Source: Amycolatopsis vastitatis
GTDB taxonomy: Bacteria > Actinomycetota > Actinomycetes > Mycobacteriales > Pseudonocardiaceae
Direction: 5' to 3'
DNA: 64,000 bases
Assembly (NCBI RefSeq): GCF_002234595.1
Contig: NZ_NMUL01000008.1
Location: forward strand, 124,001-188,000
Below are positions 41,479 to 50,564 of the stretch, one piece after another. Positions within the stretch are counted from its first letter, which is position 1, and the number at the start of each line of letters is the position of its first letter. The position numbers were made by a program, and so were the translations under genes. The notes under the pieces are model-generated. The model saw nothing but the letters and a program-made list of their open reading frames with translations, was not told the DNA's origin and ran no database searches.

Positions 41479-42867
41479 GTGTCCAGAACACCCCTGCGCG
41501 GGGTGAGACGGCTGTTCGCCGTGCTCGCCGCCGTGCTCACCACCGGCGCCCTCACCGTGCCCGCCGCCCACGCCGACGGACCGCAGCTGATCATCGCCGC
41601 GTCGGCAGGCGACGCGCCCCAGCTGGTCGGCAGGCCGTTCCCGGTCACGCTGACACTCACCAACACGACCGACCAGCCGTTGACGAAGGTCACGCTGTGG
41701 GACGAGCACATCTCGGGCTCGTGGCTGTCGATCCAGGACTGGGCGGGCCTCGGCGGCAGCCCACAGGCCGGCGTGACGCTCGACCCGGGGGTCACCCGGA
41801 CGTTCACGATCACCGCCATCGTCTGGAGCTGGAACTCCGGCGTCCCGCACGAGCGGTTCCGCGGCGACTGGGCCCAGCCCGGCGACCTGGTCGTGCCGAT
41901 GGCCGACCCGACGACGACCCGCGGCACGGCTTCCGGTGTCGTCTACGGCGACCGGAACGAGAACGGCACCTTCGACGCGGGCGAAGGCCTCCCGGGTGCC
42001 ATCGCCTACCTTTCCGGCACGGGGCCCGGCAACCCGATCGAGACGACCACCGACGCCGACGGGCGGTTCACCTTCACCGGCGTGCCGGCCCGGCGCTACA
42101 CGGTCGCCACCCGGACCCTCTCCGACGGCTGGGTGGACGGGGCCGCCGGCCCGCAGTACGCCGACGTCGACGGGAACGACCCCGGGCCTGCGGTGCAGCT
42201 GCGCGCGCTCCGGCCGTTCTCCGAGAAGGTCCACGTGACCGGCTCGTTCGACCGCGGCACCTACCAGGTGGGCGACACCGTCCAGGTTACCTTCACCCTG
42301 ACCAACGTCAGCGGCGGCGACCTGCACGGGATCACCGGGGGTTGTGACCGCTTCGGGTCCGAAGACCACTTGCTCGGGTGGACCGGCTGGACCGACATCG
42401 TCACCCCGGGCGCGTTCGACCTGGCCGCGGGCCAGACGCGGACGTTCACCGAAACCGGCACCGTCCCCGCGGCCGCGCCCGCCTACGGCTCGTTCTACCT
42501 GGCCTGCGACTTCGGGCCCAGCCCCGGCCCGGGCGACGGACAGCCGAGGGTCGACCTCTTCGCCCGCGTGCCGGCCCCGCCGGGCACCACCGCGGGCGTG
42601 ATCTACCACGACGACAACGGCAACTTCACGGTCGACCCGGGCGAGCCGATCGCCGGGACGGCGGTCGAGCTGGTCGACCGGATCGACGGGTCGGTCACCG
42701 CGACCACCGTGTCGGACGCGCAGGGCCACGTGGCGTTCGGGAGCGTCCCGGCCGGCCCGTACAGCGTGCGCGTCGACGGCTGGCGCCCGGCCGACGACGC
42801 CGCGGACGTAGCCGTCGGCACCTGCCGGAACTGCGGGCAGGACTGGGCCCTCCGGTACCGGCGCTGA
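41479..42867 (+). CDS. Secreted protein with SdrD B-like/CNA-B Ig-fold domains
   Basis: 462 residues. A signal peptide (VSRTPLRGVRRLFAVLAAVL, then TTGALTVPAAHA) is cleaved near residue 32. An Ig-like domain (LVGRPFPVTLTLTNTTDQP) follows, then a SdrD B-like module with GVVYGDRNENGTFDAGEGLPGA and the FTFTGVPARRYTV ending. A second Ig-like domain (YQVGDTVQVTFTLTNVSGG) and a second SdrD-like module (GVIYHDDNGNFTVDPGEPIAGT ... GSVPAGPYSVRV) complete an A-B-A-B repeat. No LPXTG sorting signal or membrane tail, so it is probably released or bound to the wall noncovalently. CAGGGGG precedes the GTG. Confidence 0.82.
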   Translation: MSRTPLRGVRRLFAVLAAVLTTGALTVPAAHADGPQLIIAASAGDAPQLVGRPFPVTLTLTNTTDQPLTKVTLWDEHISGSWLSIQDWAGLGGSPQAGVTLDPGVTRTFTITAIVWSWNSGVPHERFRGDWAQPGDLVVPMADPTTTRGTASGVVYGDRNENGTFDAGEGLPGAIAYLSGTGPGNPIETTTDADGRFTFTGVPARRYTVATRTLSDGWVDGAAGPQYADVDGNDPGPAVQLRALRPFSEKVHVTGSFDRGTYQVGDTVQVTFTLTNVSGGDLHGITGGCDRFGSEDHLLGWTGWTDIVTPGAFDLAAGQTRTFTETGTVPAAAPAYGSFYLACDFGPSPGPGDGQPRVDLFARVPAPPGTTAGVIYHDDNGNFTVDPGEPIAGTAVELVDRIDGSVTATTVSDAQGHVAFGSVPAGPYSVRVDGWRPADDAADVAVGTCRNCGQDWALRYRR

Positions 42868-42872
42868 CCGCA

Positions 42873-42901
42873 CCGTGGCCCGGCCGCGCGCCGGGCCACG
42901 G
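42873..42901 (+). terminator. Stem-loop after secreted Ig-like gene
   Basis: Perfect 11-bp arms CCGTGGCCCGG / CCGGGCCACGG with a 7-nt loop, 5 bp after the stop at 42867. It separates this gene from the glycogen operon. Confidence 0.8.
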
Positions 42902-43015
42902 ACCGGCTGATCCGCTCCGGAGGGGCGCGATCACCCGGGCAGTGACGGAAAACTCCCGAGATTCCCCTGGACGCCAGACTGCGCCACGGTCGGGAAAGGC
43001 CCTAGGGTTCGCATC

Positions 43016-44170
43016 ATGAAGGTCGGCTTGCTCACCCGCGAATACCCGCCGGAGGTCTACGGTGGCGCCGGGGTCCACGTGGAGTTCCTCGCCCGGGAGC
43101 TGCGGCCGCTGGTCGACCTCGACGTGCACTGCTGGGGGGCCGACCGCGCGGACGCCACCGGGCACACCGATCCGCACAGCTACCGCCAGCCCGCGTTCAC
43201 GACCATGGACATCGCCGTGTCGATGGCGAACGCCCTCGAAGGCCACGACCTCGCGCACAGCCACACCTGGTACGCGAACCTGGCCGGGCACCTGGCGAAG
43301 ATGACGCACGGCATCCCGCACGTCGTCACCGCGCACTCGCTGGAGCCGCTGCGGCCGTGGAAGGCCGAGCAGCTCGGCGGCGGCTACCGCGTCTCGTCGT
43401 GGATCGAGCGCGAGGCCTACGAAGCCGCGGACGCGATCGTCGCCGTCAGCGGTGGCATGCGCCGGGACGTCCTCGCCGCCTACCCCGCGGTGCCGCCCGA
43501 GCGCGTGCACGTGATCCACAACGGCATCGACACCGCGCTCTACCGCCCCGACCCCGGCACGGACGCGCTGGCGAAGCACGGCATCGACCCGGACCGGCCG
43601 TACGTGCTGTTCGTCGGCCGGATCACCCGGCAGAAAGGCGTGCCGCACCTGGTGCGCGCCGCCGCCGGGCTCGACCCCGGCACCCAGCTGGTCCTGTGCG
43701 CCGGCGGCGCGGACACCCCCGAGCTGGACGCCGAGTTCCGCGGCCTGGTCGCCGAGCTGGAGAAGACGCGCACCGGCGTCCGCTGGATCCCCGAGATGCT
43801 GCCGCGCGACGAGGTCGTGCAGCTGCTCAGCCACGCCGCGGTGTTCGCCTGCCCGTCGGTCTACGAGCCGCTCGGCATCGTGAACCTCGAGGCGATGGCG
43901 TGCGGCACCCCGGTGGTGGCCAGCGACGTCGGCGGCATCCCGGAGGTCGTCGACGACGGCCGGACCGGGCTGCTGGTGCACTACGACGAACAGGACCCGC
44001 AAGGGTTCGAGGCGGGCCTGGCCGCCGCGCTGAACGAAGTGGTCGGCGCCGGAGACCGGGCCGCCGCGATGGGCACCGCCGGCCGCGAGCGCGCGGTCGG
44101 CGAGTTCGGCTGGAAGGCGATCGCCGAGCGGACGGTCGCCCTCTACGAGGCGTGCGGGAGGTCGTCGTGA
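43016..44170 (+). CDS. glgA: GT4 glycogen synthase / alpha-maltose-1-phosphate synthase
   Basis: 384 residues, GT-B fold, family GT4. It begins [21 protein letters not shown]; the C-terminal donor site has [15 protein letters not shown] and the E-x7-E motif in [19 protein letters not shown]. This is the mycobacterial Rv1212c-type enzyme, which in mycobacteria makes maltose-1-phosphate from ADP-glucose and glucose-1-phosphate (often called GlgM) rather than elongating glycogen as the GT5 GlgA does. Its stop overlaps the glgC start (GTGA), linking it to its ADP-glucose supply. Confidence 0.9.
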   Translation: MKVGLLTREYPPEVYGGAGVHVEFLARELRPLVDLDVHCWGADRADATGHTDPHSYRQPAFTTMDIAVSMANALEGHDLAHSHTWYANLAGHLAKMTHGIPHVVTAHSLEPLRPWKAEQLGGGYRVSSWIEREAYEAADAIVAVSGGMRRDVLAAYPAVPPERVHVIHNGIDTALYRPDPGTDALAKHGIDPDRPYVLFVGRITRQKGVPHLVRAAAGLDPGTQLVLCAGGADTPELDAEFRGLVAELEKTRTGVRWIPEMLPRDEVVQLLSHAAVFACPSVYEPLGIVNLEAMACGTPVVASDVGGIPEVVDDGRTGLLVHYDEQDPQGFEAGLAAALNEVVGAGDRAAAMGTAGRERAVGEFGWKAIAERTVALYEACGRSS

Positions 44171-45384
44171 ACGGCGAATGCCATGTCCTGGGCATCGTGC
44201 TCGCGGGCGGGGAGGGCAAGCGGCTGATGCCGCTGACCGCCGACCGCGCGAAACCGGCGGTGCCCTTCGGCGGCACGCACCGGCTGGTCGACTTCGTGCT
44301 GTCGAACCTGGTGCACGGCGGGTTCCGGCGGCTGTGCGTGCTGACGCAGTACAAGTCGCACTCGCTCGACCGGCACATCTCGACGACGTGGCGCCTCTCG
44401 GCGCTGACCGGCGAGTACGTCACGCCGGTGCCGGCGCAGCAGCGGCTCGGCCCGCGCTGGTACCAGGGCAGCGCCGACGCCATCCACCAGAGCCTCAACC
44501 TGGTCTACGACGAGAGCCCCGAGTACATCGCGGTGTTCGGCGCGGACAACATCTACCGGATGGACCCGCGGCAGATGCTGGACGCCCACATCGCGTCCGG
44601 GGCGGGCGTCACGGTCGCCGGGATTCGCGTCCCGCGGGCGGAGGCGAGTTCGTTCGGCGTCATCCGGACCACCGACGGGCTGATGATCGACGCGTTCATG
44701 GAGAAGCCGGCCGACCCACCGGGCCTGCCGGACTCCGCCGAGGAGTCGTTCGTGTCGATGGGCAACTACATCTTCACGACGAAGGTGATGCTCGAGGCAC
44801 TGCACGCCGACGCCGAGAACGCCGCGTCGCACCACGACATGGGCCGCGACATCATCCCGGCGCTGGTGAAGTCGGGCGAGGCCGCCGTCTACGACTTCAA
44901 CACCAACGTCGTGCCCGGCGAGACCGAGCGCGACCACGGCTACTGGCGCGACGTCGGGACCATCGACAGCTACTACGACGCGCACACCGACCTGATCTCG
45001 ACGCACCCGATCTTCAACCTCTACAACCGGAAGTGGCCGATCCTGGCCCACCCCGGCCAGCGCGCGGCGGCGAAGTTCGTCGAGGGCGGCTCGGCCAACC
45101 AGTCGATCGTCAGCAACGGCTGCATCATCTCCGGCGCGCAGGTCGTCGACTCGGTGCTCTCCCCCGACGTCATCGTCGAGCAGGGCGCGGTGGTCCAGGG
45201 CTCGGTGCTGCTCGACGGCGCCCGCGTCGGCCGCGGCGCGGTGGTGCGGCGGGCGATCCTGGACAAGAACGTCGTGGTCCCGCCGGGCGCGCACATCGGC
45301 GTCGACCTGGCCCGCGACCGCGGGCACTACCACGTCAGCGAAGGCGGGATCGTCGTGCTGGGCAAGGGGGAACGCGCGATCTGA
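44167..45384 (+). CDS. glgC: Glucose-1-phosphate adenylyltransferase
   Basis: 405 residues, full length. It makes ADP-glucose, the donor for the neighbouring synthase. Nucleotidyltransferase motifs are [16 protein letters not shown] (near the N-terminus), [31 protein letters not shown] and [10 protein letters not shown]. The C-terminal left-handed beta-helix (about 300-395) has hexapeptide-type repeats ([20 protein letters not shown]). The GTG at 44167 overlaps the glgA stop. In M. tuberculosis the two genes are divergent; here they are in one operon. Confidence 0.94.
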   Translation: MNGECHVLGIVLAGGEGKRLMPLTADRAKPAVPFGGTHRLVDFVLSNLVHGGFRRLCVLTQYKSHSLDRHISTTWRLSALTGEYVTPVPAQQRLGPRWYQGSADAIHQSLNLVYDESPEYIAVFGADNIYRMDPRQMLDAHIASGAGVTVAGIRVPRAEASSFGVIRTTDGLMIDAFMEKPADPPGLPDSAEESFVSMGNYIFTTKVMLEALHADAENAASHHDMGRDIIPALVKSGEAAVYDFNTNVVPGETERDHGYWRDVGTIDSYYDAHTDLISTHPIFNLYNRKWPILAHPGQRAAAKFVEGGSANQSIVSNGCIISGAQVVDSVLSPDVIVEQGAVVQGSVLLDGARVGRGAVVRRAILDKNVVVPPGAHIGVDLARDRGHYHVSEGGIVVLGKGERAI

Positions 45385-45392
45385 GGGTGGGG

Positions 45393-45521
45393 CTAGCGGG
45401 CCGCCGCCGAGATGCGCTCGACCACCTGGCGCGGGTCGATGCCCCAGCGCTCGGCGAGCTCCGAGATCGACGCTCCCGCCGCGTACTCGGCGGCGATCAG
45501 GCTGTTCACGACGCCGGCCAC
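45393..45521 (-). CDS. Small helix-turn-helix-like protein
   Basis: 42 residues, starting GTG at 45521 with an excellent ribosome site (GAGGAG, spacing about 6). AAEYAAGASISELAERWG then IDPRQVVERI reads as a compact helix-turn-helix resembling the DNA-recognition part of resolvases or small BldC-like regulators. It is too short for a longer sensor domain. It converges on glgC, 8 bp away. Confidence comes from the start signal and codon pattern, not from a known family. Confidence 0.6.
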   Translation of the reverse strand: MAGVVNSLIAAEYAAGASISELAERWGIDPRQVVERISAAAR

Positions 45522-45600
45522 GGTTCACTCCTCGAGCGCGGGTGCACGGGCACCCGGGATGCTACATGTTCGTTGCGGACGTCGAGCAAAGTGCCACACG

Positions 45601-45783
45601 TCAGCGGAGGCGGTCGCCGCGCGGGCGCCACGCGGCGATGCCGCAGCCGATCGCCGCGGCCAGGAACACCGCGGCCGCCGCCACCGCCCACACCGCGCCG
45701 GTCGTCGCCGCGAGGTAGGCCTGCGCGGCCGACACCGCCGCATAGGTCACGGCCAGGCCTGGCCACGCACGCCCCCCTCGCAT
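45601..45783 (-). CDS. Small two-helix membrane protein
   Basis: 60 residues starting ATG at 45783 with GAGGGGGA upstream. Two hydrophobic helices (PGLAVTYAAVSAAQAYLAA and VWAVAAAAVFLAAAIGCGIA) are joined by a short TTGA turn, and the C-terminus is basic (WRPRGDRLR). Function is unknown. A second small gene ends 37 bp upstream on the same strand. Confidence 0.6.
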   Translation of the reverse strand: MRGGRAWPGLAVTYAAVSAAQAYLAATTGAVWAVAAAAVFLAAAIGCGIAAWRPRGDRLR

Positions 45784-45820
45784 CGGCCGTCCCCCTCGCC
45801 CCACTCCGGTTCGTGCCCGC

Positions 45821-45964
45821 TCACCGCCCGGTTTTTTCCGGCTCGCCCGCCGGATTCTCCGTATTCGGCCGCGTCGCACTGAACACGGCGTCGAAGATCG
45901 GGGTCGGCTCCCCGTCGTCGCGCTCCTGCCCCTCGTCAGCCGGGGTGCGCTTTTCCTCTCCCAC
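45821..45964 (-). CDS. Possible 47-residue hydrophilic protein
   Basis: GTG at 45964 opens VGEEKRTPADEGQERDDGEP, then a short hydrophobic patch TPIFDAVFSATRP and an acidic tail. Base composition is lower in GC than neighbours (GAA, AAT codons). No strong ribosome site is seen. It lies just upstream of the two-helix membrane protein on the same strand. It is plausible but not proven. Confidence 0.38.
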   Translation of the reverse strand: MGEEKRTPADEGQERDDGEPTPIFDAVFSATRPNTENPAGEPEKTGR

Positions 45965-46144
45965 GCGCCCAGTTTCGGCGACGCCGGCCGATTTCGCCCG
46001 GGCAACACCGAAATTCGCCCGCCCGGGGGATCACCCGCCCGTGCACCCTTTTCCTTCCTTTTCGGAAGATCAAAAAAGATTCGACATCGCCCATTTCCGG
46101 CGGGCGCCGGGAATAACCCCGGCACGCCGGGGATTGCACCCGGC

Positions 46145-47182
46145 ATGAAAGCAGTGATCTTCCGCCGCCACGGCGGGCCCGAGGTGCTGTCCCTGACGGA
46201 GCGGGCCGTCCCCGAACCCGGCCCCGGCGAGGTCCGCGTCCGGATCGTGGTCTCCGCCGTCAACCCCACCGACTGGAAGGCGCGCGGCGGCATGCGCGCC
46301 GAGCCCGGGGCCGAGATCCCCGAGACGGTGCCCAACCAGGACGGCGCCGGCGTGGTCGACGCGGTCGGCCCGGACGTCACCGGCTTCGCGCCGGGAGACC
46401 GCGTGTGGCTGGTGCTCGCGGGCGCGCACGGGCCGTCGTCCGGCACCGCGCAGGAGTACACGGTGCTGCCTCCCGAGAAGCTCGTGCGGCTCCCCGACGG
46501 CGTCAGCTTCGACGAAGGCGCCGGGTTCGGCATCCCGGCGCTGACCGCGCACCGGGCACTCACCGTGGCCGAGGACGGGCCGGCCCGGCTGGCTCCCGGC
46601 GCGCTCGACGGCCGGACAGTGCTGGTCAGCGGGGGTGCGGGCGCGGTCGGCAACGCCGCGATCCAGCTCGGCCGCTGGGCCGGGGCGACGGTGATCGCCA
46701 CGGTCAGCACCGACGAGAAGGCCGCCCTCGCCCGCGCGGCCGGCGCCCACCACGTCGTCCGCTACCCCGACCCGGAGCTCGCCGCCCGGATCCGCGAGGC
46801 CGCGCCTGACGGCGTCGACCTGGTCGTCGAGGTCGCCATGGGGGTCAACGCGAAACTGCACACCGAGGTGCTGCGCCCCCGCGGCACGGTCGCCACGTAC
46901 GGCGACGACCGCGGCACCGGAACCATCAGCCTGGACTTCGGGCCGAACCTGATGCTGAACGCGCGCTACCAGTTCCTGGTGCTCTACACCGTGGGGGCGG
47001 ACAAGCTGCGCGCCGGCGCGGAAGACGTCACCGCGGCCCTCGCCGACGGCGCGCTGCGGCTCGGCGAAGACCACGGCGTGCCAGTCCACCGGTTCGCCCT
47101 CGCCGACACCGCGAAAGCGCACACGGCCTCGGAAGAAGGCGTCACCGGAAAGGTCCTGATCGACGTCACCCCGGCCGGCTGA
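46145..47182 (+). CDS. NADPH:quinone oxidoreductase-like (zinc-independent MDR family)
   Basis: 345 residues, medium-chain dehydrogenase/reductase. The N-terminal GroES-like domain starts MKAVIFRRHGGPEVLSLTER with PTDWKARGG; the NADPH-binding motif is VLVSGGAGAVGNAAIQLGRWAG (about 159-180). Zinc-binding cysteines are absent, as in QorA/zeta-crystallin. It should reduce quinones or enone compounds. The 180-bp upstream gap contains an A/T-rich patch (GATCAAAAAAGATTCGACA, 46067) and a CCCCGG/CCGGGG stem (46117-46132) that may cover the ribosome site. It ends 3 bp from the convergent SARP gene. Confidence 0.88.
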   Translation: MKAVIFRRHGGPEVLSLTERAVPEPGPGEVRVRIVVSAVNPTDWKARGGMRAEPGAEIPETVPNQDGAGVVDAVGPDVTGFAPGDRVWLVLAGAHGPSSGTAQEYTVLPPEKLVRLPDGVSFDEGAGFGIPALTAHRALTVAEDGPARLAPGALDGRTVLVSGGAGAVGNAAIQLGRWAGATVIATVSTDEKAALARAAGAHHVVRYPDPELAARIREAAPDGVDLVVEVAMGVNAKLHTEVLRPRGTVATYGDDRGTGTISLDFGPNLMLNARYQFLVLYTVGADKLRAGAEDVTAALADGALRLGEDHGVPVHRFALADTAKAHTASEEGVTGKVLIDVTPAG

Positions 47183-47185
47183 CAG

Positions 47186-49918
47186 TCAGGGCACGCGGGT
47201 GAGGCCGGGCAGGCCGATTTCGTCGTGCAGGGCACGGCCCGCGCGCAGGTGCCGGTCGGCGTCGGGGTGCCGGTCCAGTGCGGCGCCCAGGCCGAGGAGG
47301 GCCCGGGCTTCCTGGGCGCGGTAGCCGATCCGGCGCGCCGTCGTCAGGGCGAGCCGGTAGGCCGACGACGCCGGCGCGGGGTCGCCGAGGGCGAGCGCGG
47401 CCGCGCCGAGGCTGTTGGCCGCCATGGTCAGCAGCAGCGGGTGGTTGAGCCGCCCGAGGATGGCGCACGCTCGCTCGGCGTGGGCGTGCGCCTCCGCCGG
47501 GCAGCCGTCCACCAGCAGCACCTCCGCGGCATCGATGCGGCTCCACGCCTCCCCGAACGCGTAGCCCGCCTCGACCGCCGCGCACACCGCCTTCTCCACC
47601 ACCTCGCGGGCCTCCCCGAGCCGGCCGAGCCGGGCGAGCACCAGGCCCAGCTGCGCCGTCGCCAGGACCGCGCCGTCGCCGTCGCCGAGTTCCTCGCGGA
47701 TCGCCCGGGCCCGCGCCGCCGACGTCAGGGCGTCCTCGTACTGCCCGAGCACCTCTTGGGCGTTGCTGAGGTTGCCCCAGGCCAGGCACGCGACGGCGTG
47801 GCTGCCCGTCTCACCGGCCAGCACCAGAGCCTGCCGGTAGAGCGGGATCGCGTCCCGGTAGCGGCCGAGCATGCCGTACAGCGCGCCCATCCGGGCGAGC
47901 GAGGCCGCTTCGGCCGCGCGGTCGCCGTGTTCGCGAACCAGGCGCAGGCGTTCCGCGTTGGCCTCGACCGCCTCGGCGAGCCGTCCGCTCTCCCAGTGCG
48001 CGATCGTGAGGTTCGCCAGGCTCAGCTGCCGCGCGTGCGGGTCGCCCAGCCGGTCCGCGGCCCGGGCTCCCGCGCGGGCCAGCGCCGTGAGCTCGTCGCG
48101 GTGCCCCCGCTCGCGCAACGCGGCCACCGCGCGGTCGGCGATGCGCCAGACGTGCTCGTCGTGCCCGCCGAGCGCGGTGACGGCGACCAGGTTGGCGCGC
48201 TCGGCGGCGAAGGAGAAATCGCCGTCGCGGTAGTGGTCCAAAAGGCGGTCCAGCGCCGCCGCGGCCTCGTCCGGGTCGGCCACCTCCCGCGCGTGCTCGG
48301 CGATCAGGTCGTGGAAGCCGTAGCGGTCCGGCGCGGGCTGCCGGAGCAGGTGCGCGTCGAGCAGGTCCTCCAGCAGCCGCTCGGCCTCGGCGACGCCGGT
48401 GCCGTGGAGGGCCGCCGCCGCGGCCGCGGCGAAGTCACCGCCCGGGTGGCAGCCCAGCACCCGGAACATCCGCCGCTGGGGAGCCGTCAGGTCGCGGTAG
48501 GACAGTGCGAAGGCGGCCGCGACGTCCCGGCCGCCCGCGCGCAGCTCCGCCAGCCGCCGCCGCTCGGAGCCCAGCCGCGCCACCAGGTCCTCGACTGTCC
48601 ACAGTGGACGCGACTGCAGCCGGGCGGCGGCGATCCGCAGCGCGAGCGGCAGGTACCCGCACAGCCGCGCGACGCCCGCGCCGGGCCGTCCCCCGGCCGC
48701 GGCCGTGAACAGCGCCTCGGCTTCGGACGGCGGCAGCACGTCCAGGCCGAGCTCGAGTGCGCCGTCCACCGCGGCGAGCCGGCGGCGGCCGGTCACCAGT
48801 ACCCCGGCACCCCGGTCGCCGGGCAGCAGGGGCACCACCTGGTCCGTCGAGCGGGCGTTGTCCAGCACGACGAGCAGGCGCCGCCCGGCGACCCGTGACC
48901 GCCACAGCGCGGCCCGTTCGTCGAGCCCGTCCGGCTGGCGGCTCGCCGGCACGCCGGTCTGCAGCAGCAGGGCGGAAAGGGCCGTTTCGGCGGGCAGCGG
49001 GTCACGGCCCGGCGTATGGCCGTGCAAGTCCACGAACAACTGCCCGTCCGGGAAGTCCCCGGCCGCCCGGTGCGCGACGCAGACGGCGAACGCCGTCTTC
49101 CCGACCCCGGCCATCCCGTCGGCCACCACCGGCCGCCCGGCGCGCAGCGCTTCGAGCGCGCGGGTGACCTCCGCCGCGCGCCCGGTGAAGTCCGGGACGT
49201 CGTACGGCAGGAAGCAACGGCCGGGCGTGGGCTCCTCGTGGAGGAGCTCTTCGTAGAGCGCGCGCAGCGGCGCGCCGGGCTCGATGCCGAGTTCGTCGGC
49301 GAGCCGTCGTTTCGCGCGCTGGTAGGCGTTGAGCGCGTCGGCCTGCCGCCCCGCGCGGTGCAGGGCGCGCATGAGCGACCCGACCAGTCCTTCGCGCAGC
49401 GGGTGCTCGGCGACCAGCGCGGTCAGCTCCGCGACAGCGCCGCTGTCCCCGCCGTCGACCTCGGCGGCCAGGCACTGCTCCAGCACGGCCAGCCGACGTT
49501 CCGCCAAGCGCTCGGCGTCCGGGCGCAGCGCGGCGCTGTCCACCCCGGCGAGTGCGGGCCCGCGCCAGCAGTCCAGGGCCTTCCGGTACTCGCCGCGCGC
49601 GGCGTGCTCCTCGAACGCGTCCAGGTCGAACGCGCCGGGCCGCAGCGTGAACCCGGGTCCTTCGGCGGTCAGGACGTCCTTCCCGGCGCCTGCCGCGACG
49701 AGCGCGCGCCGCAGGGCGGTGGTGAGGTTGCGGACCTGCCGCACCGCGGTGGCCGGGGGTTCGCCGTCCCACACGACGTCGACCAGCCGGGACACCGGCA
49801 CGACCCGGCCGGCGCCGAGCAGCAGCGCCGCCAGGATGCGTTCCTGCCGCGGCCCGGACGGCCCGATCGGCCGCCCGTCGCCGAGCACTCGCACCGGACC
49901 CAGGACGCGGAACTCCAT
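47186..49918 (-). CDS. AfsR/SARP-family regulator (DNA-binding + BTAD + NB-ARC + TPR)
   Basis: 910 residues. Order: OmpR-type winged helix (about 1-95, MEFRVLGPVRVLGDGRPIGP), bacterial transcriptional activator domain (about 95-240, HPLREGLVGSLMRALHRAGR then QADALNAYQRA), NB-ARC STAND ATPase with P-loop GMAGVGKTAF (about 267-276) and a LLVVLDNA Walker B, and C-terminal TPRs (about 590-900). AfsR-type proteins activate secondary-metabolism or development genes when the ATPase switch is on. It is divergent from a small secreted protein gene; an 11-bp-period heptamer repeat lies between. No biosynthetic cluster is in this window. Confidence 0.92.
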   Translation of the reverse strand: MEFRVLGPVRVLGDGRPIGPSGPRQERILAALLLGAGRVVPVSRLVDVVWDGEPPATAVRQVRNLTTALRRALVAAGAGKDVLTAEGPGFTLRPGAFDLDAFEEHAARGEYRKALDCWRGPALAGVDSAALRPDAERLAERRLAVLEQCLAAEVDGGDSGAVAELTALVAEHPLREGLVGSLMRALHRAGRQADALNAYQRAKRRLADELGIEPGAPLRALYEELLHEEPTPGRCFLPYDVPDFTGRAAEVTRALEALRAGRPVVADGMAGVGKTAFAVCVAHRAAGDFPDGQLFVDLHGHTPGRDPLPAETALSALLLQTGVPASRQPDGLDERAALWRSRVAGRRLLVVLDNARSTDQVVPLLPGDRGAGVLVTGRRRLAAVDGALELGLDVLPPSEAEALFTAAAGGRPGAGVARLCGYLPLALRIAAARLQSRPLWTVEDLVARLGSERRRLAELRAGGRDVAAAFALSYRDLTAPQRRMFRVLGCHPGGDFAAAAAAALHGTGVAEAERLLEDLLDAHLLRQPAPDRYGFHDLIAEHAREVADPDEAAAALDRLLDHYRDGDFSFAAERANLVAVTALGGHDEHVWRIADRAVAALRERGHRDELTALARAGARAADRLGDPHARQLSLANLTIAHWESGRLAEAVEANAERLRLVREHGDRAAEAASLARMGALYGMLGRYRDAIPLYRQALVLAGETGSHAVACLAWGNLSNAQEVLGQYEDALTSAARARAIREELGDGDGAVLATAQLGLVLARLGRLGEAREVVEKAVCAAVEAGYAFGEAWSRIDAAEVLLVDGCPAEAHAHAERACAILGRLNHPLLLTMAANSLGAAALALGDPAPASSAYRLALTTARRIGYRAQEARALLGLGAALDRHPDADRHLRAGRALHDEIGLPGLTRVP

Positions 49919-49970
49919 GTCTCACCCCGCGGGCGAGGTTAACGGCCTGCCCCGCGACGCCGGTGCGGAA

Positions 49971-49988
49971 GTGATGCAGCTGTGATGC
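49971..49988. promoter_or_regulatory. SARP-type heptamer repeat GTGATGC-N4-GTGATGC
   Basis: Identical heptamers at 49971-49977 and 49982-49988, an 11-bp period, in the 116-bp divergent gap between the SARP gene and the NTF2-fold gene. SARPs bind direct heptamers with 4-bp spacers. The downstream -10 is not obvious. Confidence 0.55.
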
Positions 49989-50034
49989 GCCGGCCCGCCA
50001 ACCTGCGGATCGGTCCACGAGGAAGGGAAACGAG

Positions 50035-50514
50035 ATGCGCAAGTGGGGTTACGCGGCCTTGGGTACCGCGCTGGCGGCGGCGGTGCTCGGCACTCCGGTC
50101 GCCTCGGCGGCCGGCGAGCAGGCGGCGAGCGGGCAGCAGGAGTGCCGGCGGGCGTTCGACCACGCCGTGTGGGAGGACATGGACAGCTACAACAAGCGCG
50201 ACGCCACCCGCTACCGCGCGATCATCCACCGCGACATGGTCACGGTGGGCCGCCGGGGCCAGGTCATCATCGGCTACGACGCCAACGTGAACCCGGTGCT
50301 GGAGCAGTTCAAGGTGCCCTACGAGTTCTCGATGCCGTGGACGGTGACGCACACCGTCGTCGAGGACTGCAAGATGGGCTTCGCCATCCTCGACGCGCAC
50401 TACCTCGAGCCGTCGCACGGCATCGACCGCCACTTCACGATCAGCCTCACGCTGGTCCGCGACCACGGCCGGTGGCAGGTCGTCAAGGACACGGTCACCG
50501 ACGTGGTGGCCTGA
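50035..50514 (+). CDS. Small secreted NTF2/SnoaL-fold protein
   Basis: 159 residues. A signal peptide (MRKWGYAALGTALAAAVLG, then TPVASAAG) is cleaved near residue 25. The mature domain (about 35-155) reads like DUF4440/SnoaL-like NTF2 folds: DSYNKRDATRYRAIIHRDMV, VNPVLEQFKVPYEF and DRHFTISLTLVRDHGRWQVV. Two Cys (QQECRRA and EDCKMG) could form a disulfide. GGAAGGGAAA precedes the ATG. It is divergent from the SARP regulator and probably its target. Enzymatic activity cannot be assigned. Confidence 0.75.
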   Translation: MRKWGYAALGTALAAAVLGTPVASAAGEQAASGQQECRRAFDHAVWEDMDSYNKRDATRYRAIIHRDMVTVGRRGQVIIGYDANVNPVLEQFKVPYEFSMPWTVTHTVVEDCKMGFAILDAHYLEPSHGIDRHFTISLTLVRDHGRWQVVKDTVTDVVA

Positions 50515-50558
50515 CGAGCGGAGGCGCCGGGGTGGGGGTCCCGGCGCCTCCGCTCGTC
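50513..50558. terminator. 19-bp perfect bidirectional stem-loop
   Basis: The arms at 50513-50531 and 50540-50558 pair perfectly over 19 bp around an 8-nt G-rich loop. It spans the stop of the NTF2-fold gene (50514) and ends 6 bp before the stop of the convergent esterase gene (50565). Confidence 0.88.
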
Positions 50559-50564
50559 ACCGGG

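Noticed and set aside
40243..42873. 876-codon reading of the B12-MerR gene
   Set aside because: Only the last 290 codons are protein-like; the upstream part is antisense to the secreted Ig-like gene. GTG at 41115 with a ribosome site is the better start.
45506..45766. 86-codon Gly/Arg-rich minus-strand frame
   Set aside because: Shadow of the two-helix membrane protein, which has a ribosome site and clear helices.
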